The notes beneath the pieces were generated by a model. The model had not been told where the DNA came from, searched no databases, and saw only the letters and a list, made by a program, of their open reading frames with translations. From Pseudoramibacter fermentans (GTDB lineage: Bacteria; Bacillota; Clostridia; Eubacteriales; Eubacteriaceae), in assembly GCA_009493725.1 (NCBI GenBank), contig VOGB01000019.1:1-15752 (forward strand): a stretch of DNA of 15,752 nt, written 5' to 3'. Position 1 is the first letter of the stretch. Each line of letters starts with the position of its first letter. Below are positions 6,938-13,933 of the stretch, piece by piece. Position numbers and translations under genes: made by a program.

Positions 6938-8092
6938 TTACTTCTTGATTGGCCGGGCTAACGTCACATCGCTACCGTTCAATAAGCTATAAAACGCGGT
7001 GCCAAATGTGCTTTCGTTAACCTTGTCGCCGACACCACCTTGCTCAATGATTTTGGTGGCTTTTCCTTGCCACTTGTCTAACAAGATTGCGGTGTGCCCA
7101 TTGTTCCCGGCCCCGGCACCTTGATTAACAATCACAATATCGCCGGCTTTGGCGTCATTTTCACTGATCTGTTTCAGATATTGATGACTGCCTTTGGCGT
7201 CACTTGCCATCGTACCGGTAAACCAGCCCATATTAGCCGGTACCTTGTAACCAGCTTTATTAAGCGCTAACCAGACAAAGCCCGAACAATCAGTTCCGCC
7301 AGTTTTGCTGGGATTCTTTAAATCGCTACCTAAATCGGGGCTGGGGTGGGTTTGCACATAGTAGAAGTCACCTTTCATACTTTCCGCATTTTTGACGATA
7401 CTCCCACCGGAATAGCCCGGGTCACTATCACAACCTAGCTCGGTCAGATCGCCTGAACTCGCATTGTCTAAGGTATTACCGGCCACTGGGTCACTCGCCC
7501 CGAACACGGAATACCAGTGATCGGCATACCCGTATCTTTGGCTTAAATACCATTGTTCCGGGTTCTTACTCATACCCTCGTAATCCATTAACCAGGCTTT
7601 CGTCGCTTTGTGCACGTCCGTATACTTAAAAATCTGCTTGTTTGACGCATAGTAACTACTGTTCAATTCCTGGTCGAGATAATCCAACTGTACCCCGAGA
7701 TTGGTCGCTGATTTGTTTTCTTTGTGGGCTAAGTCTTCCAACTTATCCTTCCGACCACCTAACCATTGGGCTAAACCAGTAGCTCCCGAACTTGAATTAA
7801 CCGAATTGGGATCAAGGCGACTTTCTAGTTGTAAGACCCCCAAGATTCCGGCGGCCGCTTGTGGGGTGGCGCCATACTTCTGTTTCCAGTGCGCATAGAT
7901 ATTTTTGGCATTTTCTGTCATGCTCTTACTATCCAATTGCGTCTCTGTGGTGGTTGAGTTATCACAACTGTTTTCTTGTAGCTGACCAGTAATCGCGGCA
8001 ATCAGCAAGACGATTAGCAGAATGGCACCGCCCACAATATAAGCAATCAACTTCCACTTCTTTTTCTTATATTCAAACGACAATACCTGCAT
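6938..8092 (-). CDS. Bifunctional peptidoglycan hydrolase: lysozyme-like plus NlpC/P60 (TrsG/VirB1-like)
   Basis: A 384-residue cell-wall enzyme anchored by one N-terminal membrane segment (about 14-35). Residues about 57-197 are lysozyme-like: AAGILGVLQLESRLDP supplies the probable catalytic Glu90, followed by the SSGATGLAQWLGGRKDKL stretch typical of the phage tail lysozyme type. Residues about 228-383 form an NlpC/P60-type peptidase with TDCSGFVWLALNKAG (Cys269) and NGHTAILL (His333). This two-domain layout is the Gram-positive counterpart of VirB1: it makes a local gap in peptidoglycan for the channel. The gene overlaps nothing but starts immediately after the preceding TAA (TAAATG), with GGGTGA as a weak binding site, so it depends on coupling to the upstream gene. 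Cys43 and Cys221 are extracellular and could form a disulfide. Confidence 0.93.
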   Translation of the reverse strand: MQVLSFEYKKKKWKLIAYIVGGAILLIVLLIAAITGQLQENSCDNSTTTETQLDSKSMTENAKNIYAHWKQKYGATPQAAAGILGVLQLESRLDPNSVNSSSGATGLAQWLGGRKDKLEDLAHKENKSATNLGVQLDYLDQELNSSYYASNKQIFKYTDVHKATKAWLMDYEGMSKNPEQWYLSQRYGYADHWYSVFGASDPVAGNTLDNASSGDLTELGCDSDPGYSGGSIVKNAESMKGDFYYVQTHPSPDLGSDLKNPSKTGGTDCSGFVWLALNKAGYKVPANMGWFTGTMASDAKGSHQYLKQISENDAKAGDIVIVNQGAGAGNNGHTAILLDKWQGKATKIIEQGGVGDKVNESTFGTAFYSLLNGSDVTLARPIKK

Positions 8093-9511
8093 TTAATCAC
8101 CCACTTTGCGCTTGGCCTGATCAACTTGTTTTTGCGCTGCTGATTGGTCACTCTGCGCATTCTTTAAGTCCGACTTGGCTGAATCCACCTTCTTGTCTTT
8201 ATCCTTATCTTTACTGCCATCAATCTTGTTGGCGTCATCTAACTTCTTTTGCGCGTCGCTAACTTCGTTCTTAGCGGAATTGAGACTTAATAACGCTTTG
8301 AGATACTTGGCTTTAGGGCTGTTCACGCCGGCTAATTTGGTTTGGACAGTCTGGGCGTCTTGCGTATCGTTATGGGCTAGGAAGGCTTGTCCCATTCTCA
8401 ATAAAACATCAGCGTTCGTCGTAAAGGATAATTGGTTGTTGAGCGTATTGGTGTCGTAGTTAACGATGGCTTTTTCCAGCGCCAATTGGTCTTTTTGCTT
8501 GCTTGTCGCCTTAGTTGGCAATTCCCACTTGGCAACCTGCCCGCTATCCTTGTTGGCATAAGCCGTGTTAACAACCTTATTCAACTGGCTTGGATCAACC
8601 TTTAAAGCTTGCTGGTACTGACCATGCTTTAAAAAGACATTGACTTGCTTAGTTGCAGGGTAGCCGGCCCGTTGCATATCTTTTTGCGCTTCTGACCACT
8701 TATGATCATTTAAAGCAGTTTGAATTTGGCCGCTATATTTTAATCGTGTGACCTGGGCTTGGTTCTGGTTAGCTAAGCTTTGATACTTTCGTTCGTCACT
8801 TTTATGGACTAAACCGACAGCCAAAACGGCCACAATCGCCAGTCCGGCCACGCTCAACCACAAACGTTGTTTGGTTTTCTGTTGGGCCGTTTCAACTTCC
8901 TGCCATTCGTGATAACTCACAAAGTCCTCAATGCTGTTAACCACTTCCGTTAACTCATTTAACGACGTAGCTTTAGCTACTTGTTGTAAATAGTCGTCCG
9001 GGTGTTTAGCTAGGGCTTCTTTAGGATTGCTTAGTAGCCGTTCATAGGGCGTCCCCGTCAAGCAAAATAGAATCAGCGCTTTGTATTTGGCTAAATTGCT
9101 ATGTTTGTCATCATAAGGCATGAGTTCATTGGCGCGATAGGCGTACCAAACATGTTGCATGGGGTAATACCACAGATTAGCTGGATTTAACGCAACGTGA
9201 TACTGGCTATCAGCAACCACCTTTTGCGCCATGATTTCTTTCGCAATGGCCGCCCGGATTGCCTTATTCTCATGTGGTAATTCCTTTAATGATCTGACCT
9301 TATCTGGCAAGGTATAAGTTAAAACGACCTTTTGGTCTTGCTCAACCACGTTAACCAACTGCAAGAAATTGGCATCAGCTTGCTTTAATTCGTTTAGCTC
9401 ACTCAACTGGTCATATCGAAACTGATTGTGATTGAGTTCGAGGATTAACTTGTTTCCTTGCCGCCTGAACGTCCCAACCTCGATATTCAATAACTGATTT
9501 GATTTACTCAT
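8093..9511 (-). CDS. EssB/YukC-like membrane protein of the transfer apparatus (TrsF-like)
   Basis: A 472-residue bitopic protein: a cytoplasmic domain of about 215 residues, one membrane segment (about 217-236), and a long exported helical part that ends in a charged Lys/Asp/Gln-rich coiled coil (about 400-472). The N-terminal domain resembles the pseudokinase-like domain of EssB/YukC, a type VII secretion subunit. Compare NPANLWYYPMQHVWYAYRA (109-127), KYKALILFCLTGTPYERLL (142-160) and ATSLNELTEV (181-190). Overall length and the position of the single membrane segment also match EssB. Its place between VirB4 and the hydrolase suggests a scaffold that interacts with the ATPase. AGGAGGGG precedes the ATG, and the gene overlaps the VirB4 gene by 8 bases (ATGAGTAA). 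The family call comes from remembered pattern, not a search. Confidence 0.82.
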   Translation of the reverse strand: MSKSNQLLNIEVGTFRRQGNKLILELNHNQFRYDQLSELNELKQADANFLQLVNVVEQDQKVVLTYTLPDKVRSLKELPHENKAIRAAIAKEIMAQKVVADSQYHVALNPANLWYYPMQHVWYAYRANELMPYDDKHSNLAKYKALILFCLTGTPYERLLSNPKEALAKHPDDYLQQVAKATSLNELTEVVNSIEDFVSYHEWQEVETAQQKTKQRLWLSVAGLAIVAVLAVGLVHKSDERKYQSLANQNQAQVTRLKYSGQIQTALNDHKWSEAQKDMQRAGYPATKQVNVFLKHGQYQQALKVDPSQLNKVVNTAYANKDSGQVAKWELPTKATSKQKDQLALEKAIVNYDTNTLNNQLSFTTNADVLLRMGQAFLAHNDTQDAQTVQTKLAGVNSPKAKYLKALLSLNSAKNEVSDAQKKLDDANKIDGSKDKDKDKKVDSAKSDLKNAQSDQSAAQKQVDQAKRKVGD

Positions 9512-11522
9512 TTAAAGCCCCTCCTTCCTCCTCGGTGGTGGTCAAAGCGTCAATTTCACTTGGCGTCAACACCACGCGCTTTTGATAATCCGGTTGGTTG
9601 GCGGTCTCACGGTTATATTTTTCCTGGTAAGCTTCGGGATCAATTAACCGCAATTCTTCTTCGGTCAACTCGACTTTCATAAAGGCACGTTGGCTGCCAT
9701 AGATCATCAGGGCTTCGCCTTGTCTACGACGTTCTAGTAGTTTCTTTTCTTTATCTGAGAACGTCATACGCAACTTAGTAATGACGTCATCAACGCCTTT
9801 GCCATCAAGGCCAAAGAACACTTTGGTATAGGAGTTCCCAATAATGGCTTCACCTATATTTTGACCGGTATCAGTTGTTCCTTCGATCACATCTTGAATT
9901 TGCTGCGTCCCAGCAATCGCCCCGGCATTGTACTTTCTAAACCGCTTGTATGCTTGGTGGAAAAAGGTGGCGGCCGCTTTATGCAAAGTCAAAAAGTGAA
10001 ATTCATCAACAAACAATTTCTTGCGGCTATGCCGATCTTTGGTTATTTCGTCCCACAAATACTGGAAGGTATTCAGATAAGCCGCTGATTGGACTTCCTG
10101 TTCACTTTGTAGGGGCTTTAAATCAAAGGAAATGATCTTCCCCTTTAGGTTAACGTTGGTGTGGCCGTCAAATAGGCTGTTAGAGCCATGGGTATAACTG
10201 CCTAAAATATAGTAGAAATCTTTAACCCGATTAAATTTGTCGGCGTCTTTATCAGCTAGTTTTTCCAACTCGTCATAAACATTGGATAGGGTCGGCCACT
10301 GATCGTCTTTAATTTCTTTCAAGCGGCTGTATTTCAAAACGCCACTGTTGACGTAAGCTTGTTTAACGACATCATCAAGGATTGCCAGTTCAACTTGGGT
10401 AATCCCGGTTTTAAGGACTTCAAAGAACCCCTTTAATCGCTGGATTTTATCTTTGACTAGTAAATCAAGGTTCGTGACCGCTTCATCAGCGCTGAGGATT
10501 TCTTCGGAAAAGATTTGGAGCGGATTAATTTTGTACTTAGCATTCGAGGTTAGGTGCAAGACTGCGCCACCTAAGGCTTCAACAATCTTGGTATATTCAT
10601 TTTCTGGGTCAATAATGTAGAGTTGATAGTCTTGAATGGCGTAGCGTAGAATTTTCTGAATCATATAGGTGGTCTTGCCGACCCCCGAGGTCCCAATAAT
10701 CACTTGATTTTGATTAAGCGTCTTGTTGCGATCCAACATATCTACGGCAATTAAGCTGTTGGTATCTTTGTTAACCCCTTCAATATCAGATCTCGGCTTC
10801 AAGTCCAAAATTTCCGCGTCATCAAAGGGAAACATGCTGCTGGCGACTTCGGTATTACTCTCTTTATAGGTGTAATCTCCCATGAGGTTCTCGTTAATTG
10901 GCATGGTTGACCAAAATGCTTGGAAAGTCGCTTTAACGGGCACTAAGGGCTTCATCTGTAGCTTAATCAAGGTGTTCTTGACGTTTTCGGTCAAATCGTC
11001 TAGTTCTGCTAAACTGTTGGCTCGCAGATAAATGAGCATATGTTGGTACACAAATGTGGTAGAATTATCAAGGTATTTATCTAGTTGCATGTTGGCTGAA
11101 TCAATATAATTTTGCAGAATCTTCTTTTTATACGGGTCGAACGTATTTAACTTCTGCGCTTCCTTATTTTGAATCGTCTTCTTGTAATAGGTAATCATTG
11201 AATTGTTACTGGCGCTGTCGATATATTGCACAATATCGATAACGCCTTTTTTGCGCTTTAACTCCGATAACCAGTTGCCATACACCCGCTTAGGATAGTC
11301 GGCAATCGCTAACACCCGAATAAAATTCTCGCCCGACTGGACGTAGGTGGGGTACTGTTCCCAGCTAAATGGAAATAGTGAATGCAAGCTATCGCGATCA
11401 ATCAGCCTGGTAAAATCCTCAACCTCCGGTTTGGGCTTACTACTCGTTTGGTCGCTGTTGCCTTGGTTATGTTCTTTTTTAGTTGGCATAAATAAATCAA
11501 TGACCTTATCACCAAAACTCAT
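9504..11522 (-). CDS. trsE: VirB4/TrsE-type conjugation ATPase
   Basis: A 672-residue VirB4-family ATPase that powers assembly of the channel and substrate transport. The N-terminal region (about 40-240) is VirB4-like and the C-terminal half is a RecA/HerA-type motor. Walker A is IIGTSGVGKTTYMI (275-288, Lys283). Walker B is KKLFVDEFHFLTL (501-513, Asp506-Glu507). IIDPENEY (303-310) and the AGAIAGTQQIQDV segment, just after Walker B, are further hallmarks. There is no obvious membrane segment, so it is probably peripheral at the cytoplasmic face. AGGGGG lies 7 bases before the ATG. It sits between TrsD and the EssB-like gene, overlapping the latter. The key residues are all present, so it should be active. 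Confidence 0.96.
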   Translation of the reverse strand: MSFGDKVIDLFMPTKKEHNQGNSDQTSSKPKPEVEDFTRLIDRDSLHSLFPFSWEQYPTYVQSGENFIRVLAIADYPKRVYGNWLSELKRKKGVIDIVQYIDSASNNSMITYYKKTIQNKEAQKLNTFDPYKKKILQNYIDSANMQLDKYLDNSTTFVYQHMLIYLRANSLAELDDLTENVKNTLIKLQMKPLVPVKATFQAFWSTMPINENLMGDYTYKESNTEVASSMFPFDDAEILDLKPRSDIEGVNKDTNSLIAVDMLDRNKTLNQNQVIIGTSGVGKTTYMIQKILRYAIQDYQLYIIDPENEYTKIVEALGGAVLHLTSNAKYKINPLQIFSEEILSADEAVTNLDLLVKDKIQRLKGFFEVLKTGITQVELAILDDVVKQAYVNSGVLKYSRLKEIKDDQWPTLSNVYDELEKLADKDADKFNRVKDFYYILGSYTHGSNSLFDGHTNVNLKGKIISFDLKPLQSEQEVQSAAYLNTFQYLWDEITKDRHSRKKLFVDEFHFLTLHKAAATFFHQAYKRFRKYNAGAIAGTQQIQDVIEGTTDTGQNIGEAIIGNSYTKVFFGLDGKGVDDVITKLRMTFSDKEKKLLERRRQGEALMIYGSQRAFMKVELTEEELRLIDPEAYQEKYNRETANQPDYQKRVVLTPSEIDALTTTEEEGGALNE

Positions 11523-11533
11523 CCTGTTTCCCC

Positions 11534-12193
11534 CTATCCATTAAAATTGATCAGGTTCTTTAAAATCTCTTGGACTTCTTGACTAGTCAAAACTTTGGCC
11601 GTCACATCAAAGTCCGTTAACGCATTTTCAATATCCCGTTTAACCTGTTCGATCTTTTCGTCTAAATGAGTGACCGCTAGGTTTAAGCTCTTAACACTTT
11701 TGTCTTTAATTGGCACCTTAACGATTAGCAGATGTTGCTTAGTTGTCATATTTTTGGATTCTTGGACTTTAGTAAAGTGATCCAAGTAACTGGCTATGAG
11801 CTGGATTTTGAACTGTTGCTCCGGGTGATCTTTTTGTAACGCAAGATACCGACGCTTGAGACCATTGAGATAGGCCGTCATATTGACGGGAATCGTCGGT
11901 TCTAAGAACTGTAACGTGTCATCAACGCCTTCACCCAAGGTACTCATCAGAAACGCGCCATAGTCCTCAAAAACGTCCTGTTGTTCGGTTTCATTAAGCA
12001 GATCAAGGTTGATCCCACTAACTTCCAAAATGCCAACGAGATTACCCGTTTTGGTAACTTCGTAGTTACCATACATACCCACCACCAAGCTCATGTCATC
12101 AATGGTCTCTTTGCCACCATTGATTTTAGGCGGTTGGTAATCCCAATCGAGCTTCACTGATTTATTGGCGGTTTTGCTCTTCTTCAAACGCAT
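11534..12193 (-). CDS. TrsD-like protein resembling a free-standing VirB4 N-terminal region
   Basis: A 219-residue soluble protein with no Walker motif. GNLVGILEVSGINLDLLNETEQQDVFEDYG recalls the opening region of VirB4-family proteins in three pieces: GNLVGILEVSG (45-56), INLDLLNE (56-64) and a helix with FEDYGAF. The following QFLEPTIPVNMTAYLNGLKRRY and a late HLLIVKVPI beta segment fit the same fold. It lies just before the complete VirB4 gene, the same position as TrsD in staphylococcal-type operons. It probably assembles with VirB4 or the membrane platform. The gene begins within the last codons of the preceding gene (32-base overlap), with GAGGTG 6 bases ahead of the ATG. The assignment to the VirB4 N-terminal family is from pattern similarity. 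Confidence 0.82.
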   Translation of the reverse strand: MRLKKSKTANKSVKLDWDYQPPKINGGKETIDDMSLVVGMYGNYEVTKTGNLVGILEVSGINLDLLNETEQQDVFEDYGAFLMSTLGEGVDDTLQFLEPTIPVNMTAYLNGLKRRYLALQKDHPEQQFKIQLIASYLDHFTKVQESKNMTTKQHLLIVKVPIKDKSVKSLNLAVTHLDEKIEQVKRDIENALTDFDVTAKVLTSQEVQEILKNLINFNG

Positions 12194-12524
12194 TTAGTTC
12201 ACCTCGCTTCTTCGGTTTTAAATAAAACAGTTTCTGACCATTGGCATAGCGGCGTTTCAACTTAAAGTTATCCCGCACTTTAATATTCTTCCGCGCCGCA
12301 ACTGGCCTAATTGTTAAAATAGCCATGACAATCGTCATGGCTAAGACAACAATCACTATTTTTATCAGGACTAAGATCAGACCATAGGGTGGGATTGCAA
12401 TAAAAATCAAGCCCACTAGTCCTGCCAGTGCCGCATAGCCAAAATCCTTCAAGGTGTAATCTTTCCAGATCCCGTAATCTTTATCAACGTTTTCTGGGAA
12501 GATAAATTCTTTTCCTTTCTTCAT
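12162..12524 (-). CDS. PrgI/TrsC-type two-TM conjugation membrane protein
   Basis: A 120-residue protein with a short N-terminal segment containing EFIFPENVDKDYGIW, two adjacent membrane helices (about 28-45 and 48-71) and a basic C-terminal tail (RKNIKVRDNFKLKRRY). The FPxNVDKxY-like N-terminus followed by a helical hairpin is typical of PrgI/TrsC-type, VirB3-like subunits that work with VirB4. Topology puts both ends in the cytoplasm. GGAG lies 8 bases before the ATG. The 3' end overlaps the TrsD-like gene by 32 bases, so the two are translationally coupled. No catalytic function is expected. Confidence 0.87.
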   Translation of the reverse strand: MKKGKEFIFPENVDKDYGIWKDYTLKDFGYAALAGLVGLIFIAIPPYGLILVLIKIVIVVLAMTIVMAILTIRPVAARKNIKVRDNFKLKRRYANGQKLFYLKPKKRGELNAFEEEQNRQ

Positions 12525-12544
12525 TTGGCAGGCTCCTTTTTAAA

Positions 12545-12880
12545 TTAAGTGAATAGGCTGTAAACCCAAGGTAATAGCCAGATAATCGCTGCCGCTAAGG
12601 CCACTAAACCAGCCACCCGACCAACCGCGTGATAAACTTCTGATTTCTCTCGCGGATCGTCTGCGTCAGGCATTCTTTTGATAATAATAAATAGTGCGAC
12701 ACAAATCCCGACTAAAACGACCAACCCGGTTAAAATACCTTGAATCGTCTTCCCAGCGCTGGTTAGCTTACTTTTAACTTCGCCACCGTCTGCGGCAAAG
12801 ACGACCTGAGCGTTCATCAATCCCAAGTAAATTGTGGTGGCTCCAGTAGTTGCTAACGCTTTTACTTTGTTGAACTTCAT
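12545..12880 (-). CDS. VirB2-like pilin candidate with signal peptide
   Basis: A 111-residue protein with a cleavable signal peptide (basic MKFNKVK, hydrophobic core, probable cleavage after QVVFA at about 29/30). The mature part of about 80 residues has two hydrophobic helices (about 47-67 and 87-107) separated by a short charged loop (RMPDADDPREKSE). This layout, a signal peptide plus two helices in a small protein at the head of a transfer operon, is that of VirB2/TrbC pilins. The ATG at 12880 is chosen over a longer in-frame start (12982), since only the shorter one has a perfect AAAGGAGG and gives a clean signal peptide. It starts 1 base after the upstream stop. Identification as a pilin is from architecture alone. 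Confidence 0.85.
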   Translation of the reverse strand: MKFNKVKALATTGATTIYLGLMNAQVVFAADGGEVKSKLTSAGKTIQGILTGLVVLVGICVALFIIIKRMPDADDPREKSEVYHAVGRVAGLVALAAAIIWLLPWVYSLFT

Positions 12881-12881
12881 G

Positions 12882-13493
12882 TTATTCCTCCTTTCCGTCT
12901 TCCTGTGACCGTAATTGAACCGATTCTGCCTGCGTTTCTTCTGGCTCACGCTGATAGAATTTATCCAATTGTTCCTCGGCAATTTGCTGGCTTGGTAATG
13001 GGTCAGTAGCTAAATTAACGCGGCCATTTTCACTCGTGGCTAAGTAATACTCCTTTTCTGACTGACTTAGCTCTTGGGTCTCTAAGACATGCACATTATG
13101 TTCATAACGGCCTAAGGCGTTATCAACTTCTAAGCCATAGAAGCCTAAGAAACCTTCTAAGAAGCTCTCACCAAAAAAGGTCATTTCGTTTTTGATCTGC
13201 TTATATTGATGGGTCGGTTTATCACTTACCAACTTTTCGGTCTTTTTAGCATTTTGACTGTCTTGATGGCGATTAAACCAGCCCCTAAGTTTTAATGGCG
13301 GAGTTTTTAGCTGACGTTTAACCGTCTTCTTAATCATTGCTCGGCGAACTTCATCGATTGGCTGACCATCTTGATCTAAAATTGCTTGTAGCTGTTTTTG
13401 ATCGGTTAATTTTTGATCATCATCGACTACAATCGCCTTTTGATCATCATGAACTAACTTGCCATTAATGCCTTGCCAGCTTTCTGCTTTCAT
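12882..13493 (-). CDS. Charged soluble transfer protein, first gene of the operon
   Basis: A 203-residue, very hydrophilic protein with no signal peptide or membrane segment, and no family I can name with confidence. The N-terminal part is rich in Asp/Gln/Lys (IVVDDDQKLTDQKQ), a basic stretch follows at about 50-80 (RAMIKKTVKRQLK), and the C-terminus is acidic (REPEETQAESVQL). A central stretch EMTFFGESFLEGFLGFYGLE (about 104-123) is aromatic and the most structured-looking part. It is in the place of TrsA/TrsB-like genes and is probably cytoplasmic and transfer-related. GAGGAGGTGATCC precedes the ATG, and the site directly follows the T-run of the terminator-like hairpin. It ends TAA-C-ATG into the pilin gene. 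Confidence 0.82.
   Translation of the reverse strand: MKAESWQGINGKLVHDDQKAIVVDDDQKLTDQKQLQAILDQDGQPIDEVRRAMIKKTVKRQLKTPPLKLRGWFNRHQDSQNAKKTEKLVSDKPTHQYKQIKNEMTFFGESFLEGFLGFYGLEVDNALGRYEHNVHVLETQELSQSEKEYYLATSENGRVNLATDPLPSQQIAEEQLDKFYQREPEETQAESVQLRSQEDGKEE
12887..12894 (-). promoter_or_regulatory. Strong ribosome binding site of the pilin gene
   Basis: AAAGGAGG lies within the last codons of the upstream gene, 6 bases before the pilin ATG, and fixes the shorter start. The same arrangement (stop, one base, ATG) occurs at the anchor/trsK junction, which supports translational coupling as a shared habit of this operon. Confidence 0.7.
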
Positions 13494-13507
13494 TGGATCA
13501 CCTCCTC

Positions 13508-13556
13508 AAAAAAAGCGCGTTAGGGACGCTAAACAACTAGCTTTCCCCTAACCCGC
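13508..13556 (-). terminator. Terminator-like hairpin between regulator gene and transfer operon
   Basis: Read on the minus strand, GCGGGTTAGGGGA (13556-13544) pairs with TCCCTAACGCGC (13526-13515), with one mismatch and one bulge. The loop contains a further AGC/GCT pairing, and seven T bases follow (13514-13508). This is a textbook intrinsic terminator. It overlaps the last codons and TAG stop of the HTH gene, and the next gene's GAGGAGG begins directly after the T-run. Because there is no room for a promoter between the hairpin and the first operon gene, it looks like an attenuator that controls read-through into the transfer genes. Confidence 0.82.
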
Positions 13557-13840
13557 CCGGTAAAATGGATTGTTAGGAGGGTGACACCTAGAATCGTAAC
13601 TTCCAGGTGCTGATCCCCGTTAGCAACTTCACTGCTTACGAGGACGCCCTCTTTTTTTATGTGGTTTTTAATCCATTCAATGCCATCTTCAGATATTAAT
13701 TTAACTTTGCCCGTTTCCATGAGCATTTCACTTGGCAACTCGTTAGGGTGCCGTCTTAACCAAACACTCACGTACGTACTACCTCGTTCAAGCTTGAGAC
13801 TAGCTTGAGCTAAGCTAAACCATTCCTGTTTCTTTGTCAC
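13529..13840 (-). CDS. Small putative helix-turn-helix regulator
   Basis: A 103-residue protein. Residues about 6-60 (EWFSLAQASLKLERG, TYVSVWLRRHPNELP, ISEDGIEWIKNHI) look like a MerR/excisionase-type helix-turn-helix domain followed by a short beta-rich tail (LEVTILGVTLLTIHF). It probably binds DNA and regulates the transfer operon, possibly itself. The start is GTG at 13840 with AAGGAG upstream; no competing in-frame ATG fits the spacing. It is preceded by a promoter with an extended -10, and its last codons and stop fall inside a terminator-like hairpin. A structural DNA-binding role (relaxosome accessory) cannot be excluded. The HTH call is from pattern reading and has moderate certainty. 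Confidence 0.78.
   Translation of the reverse strand: MTKKQEWFSLAQASLKLERGSTYVSVWLRRHPNELPSEMLMETGKVKLISEDGIEWIKNHIKKEGVLVSSEVANGDQHLEVTILGVTLLTIHFTGRVRGKLVV
13545..13580 (-). promoter_or_regulatory. Possible antiterminator pairing upstream of the terminator
   Basis: Minus-strand CCTCCTAAC (13580-13572) can pair with GTTAGGGG (13552-13545): eight pairs counting one U-G wobble, with a 19-base loop. GTTAGGGG is also the 5' arm of the terminator hairpin, so the two folds are mutually exclusive. The upstream segment is in the coding region of the HTH gene, so a ribosome or a bound factor could tip the balance. The pairing is visible; the regulatory use is inference. Confidence 0.45.
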
Positions 13841-13873
13841 ATGTGAATACTCCTTTCCCTATATTATGGGTTC

Positions 13874-13903
13874 ATTGTACCATTAAATGAGCACGTTGGT
13901 GCA
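13874..13903 (-). promoter_or_regulatory. Extended -10 promoter of the regulator gene
   Basis: Minus strand TGG TACAAT (13882-13874) is an extended -10 (TGn) with a good -10 hexamer. The -35 is poor: TGCACC (13903-13898) at 18-base spacing matches TTGACA at three positions. A start near 13867 would give a leader of about 26 bases before the GTG. A strong -10 with a weak, dyad-overlapped -35 suggests control by a DNA-binding protein. Confidence 0.6.
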
Positions 13904-13904
13904 C
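13889..13904. promoter_or_regulatory. Candidate operator dyad over the -35 region
   Basis: On the plus strand, GCAC (13891-13894) and GTGC (13899-13902) are inverted around GTTG, with a matching outer G/C pair (13889 and 13904). The dyad overlaps the weak -35 hexamer. It could be an operator for the HTH protein encoded just downstream, but the arms are short. Confidence 0.35.
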
Positions 13905-13933
13905 TTTTAATTTTACATTTAGATTACAAGTGC
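13901..13933. repeat. Short inverted repeat at the relaxase 3' end
   Basis: GCACTT (13901-13906) and AAGTGC (13928-13933) are perfect inverted hexamers with a 21-base AT-rich interval. The right arm lies in the last codons of the relaxase gene and the left arm next to the regulator promoter. No T-run follows on the minus strand, so a terminator is unlikely. It may be a protein-binding pair or chance. Confidence 0.3.

Noticed and set aside
8175..8459. Plus-strand open frame of 94 codons rich in Ser and Leu
   Set aside because: It is the complement of the Lys/Asp/Gln-rich coiled-coil end of the EssB-like gene, which produces such Leu/Ser-rich shadows.
12881..12982. Longer pilin start at 12982
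   Set aside because: It overlaps the upstream gene and would bury the signal peptide; the ATG at 12880 has a perfect ribosome binding site.
13640..13658. Plus-strand GAGG-ACGC-CCTC followed by seven T bases, resembling a terminator
   Set aside because: The stem is only four pairs and lies in the coding region of the HTH gene, and no plus-strand gene precedes it.
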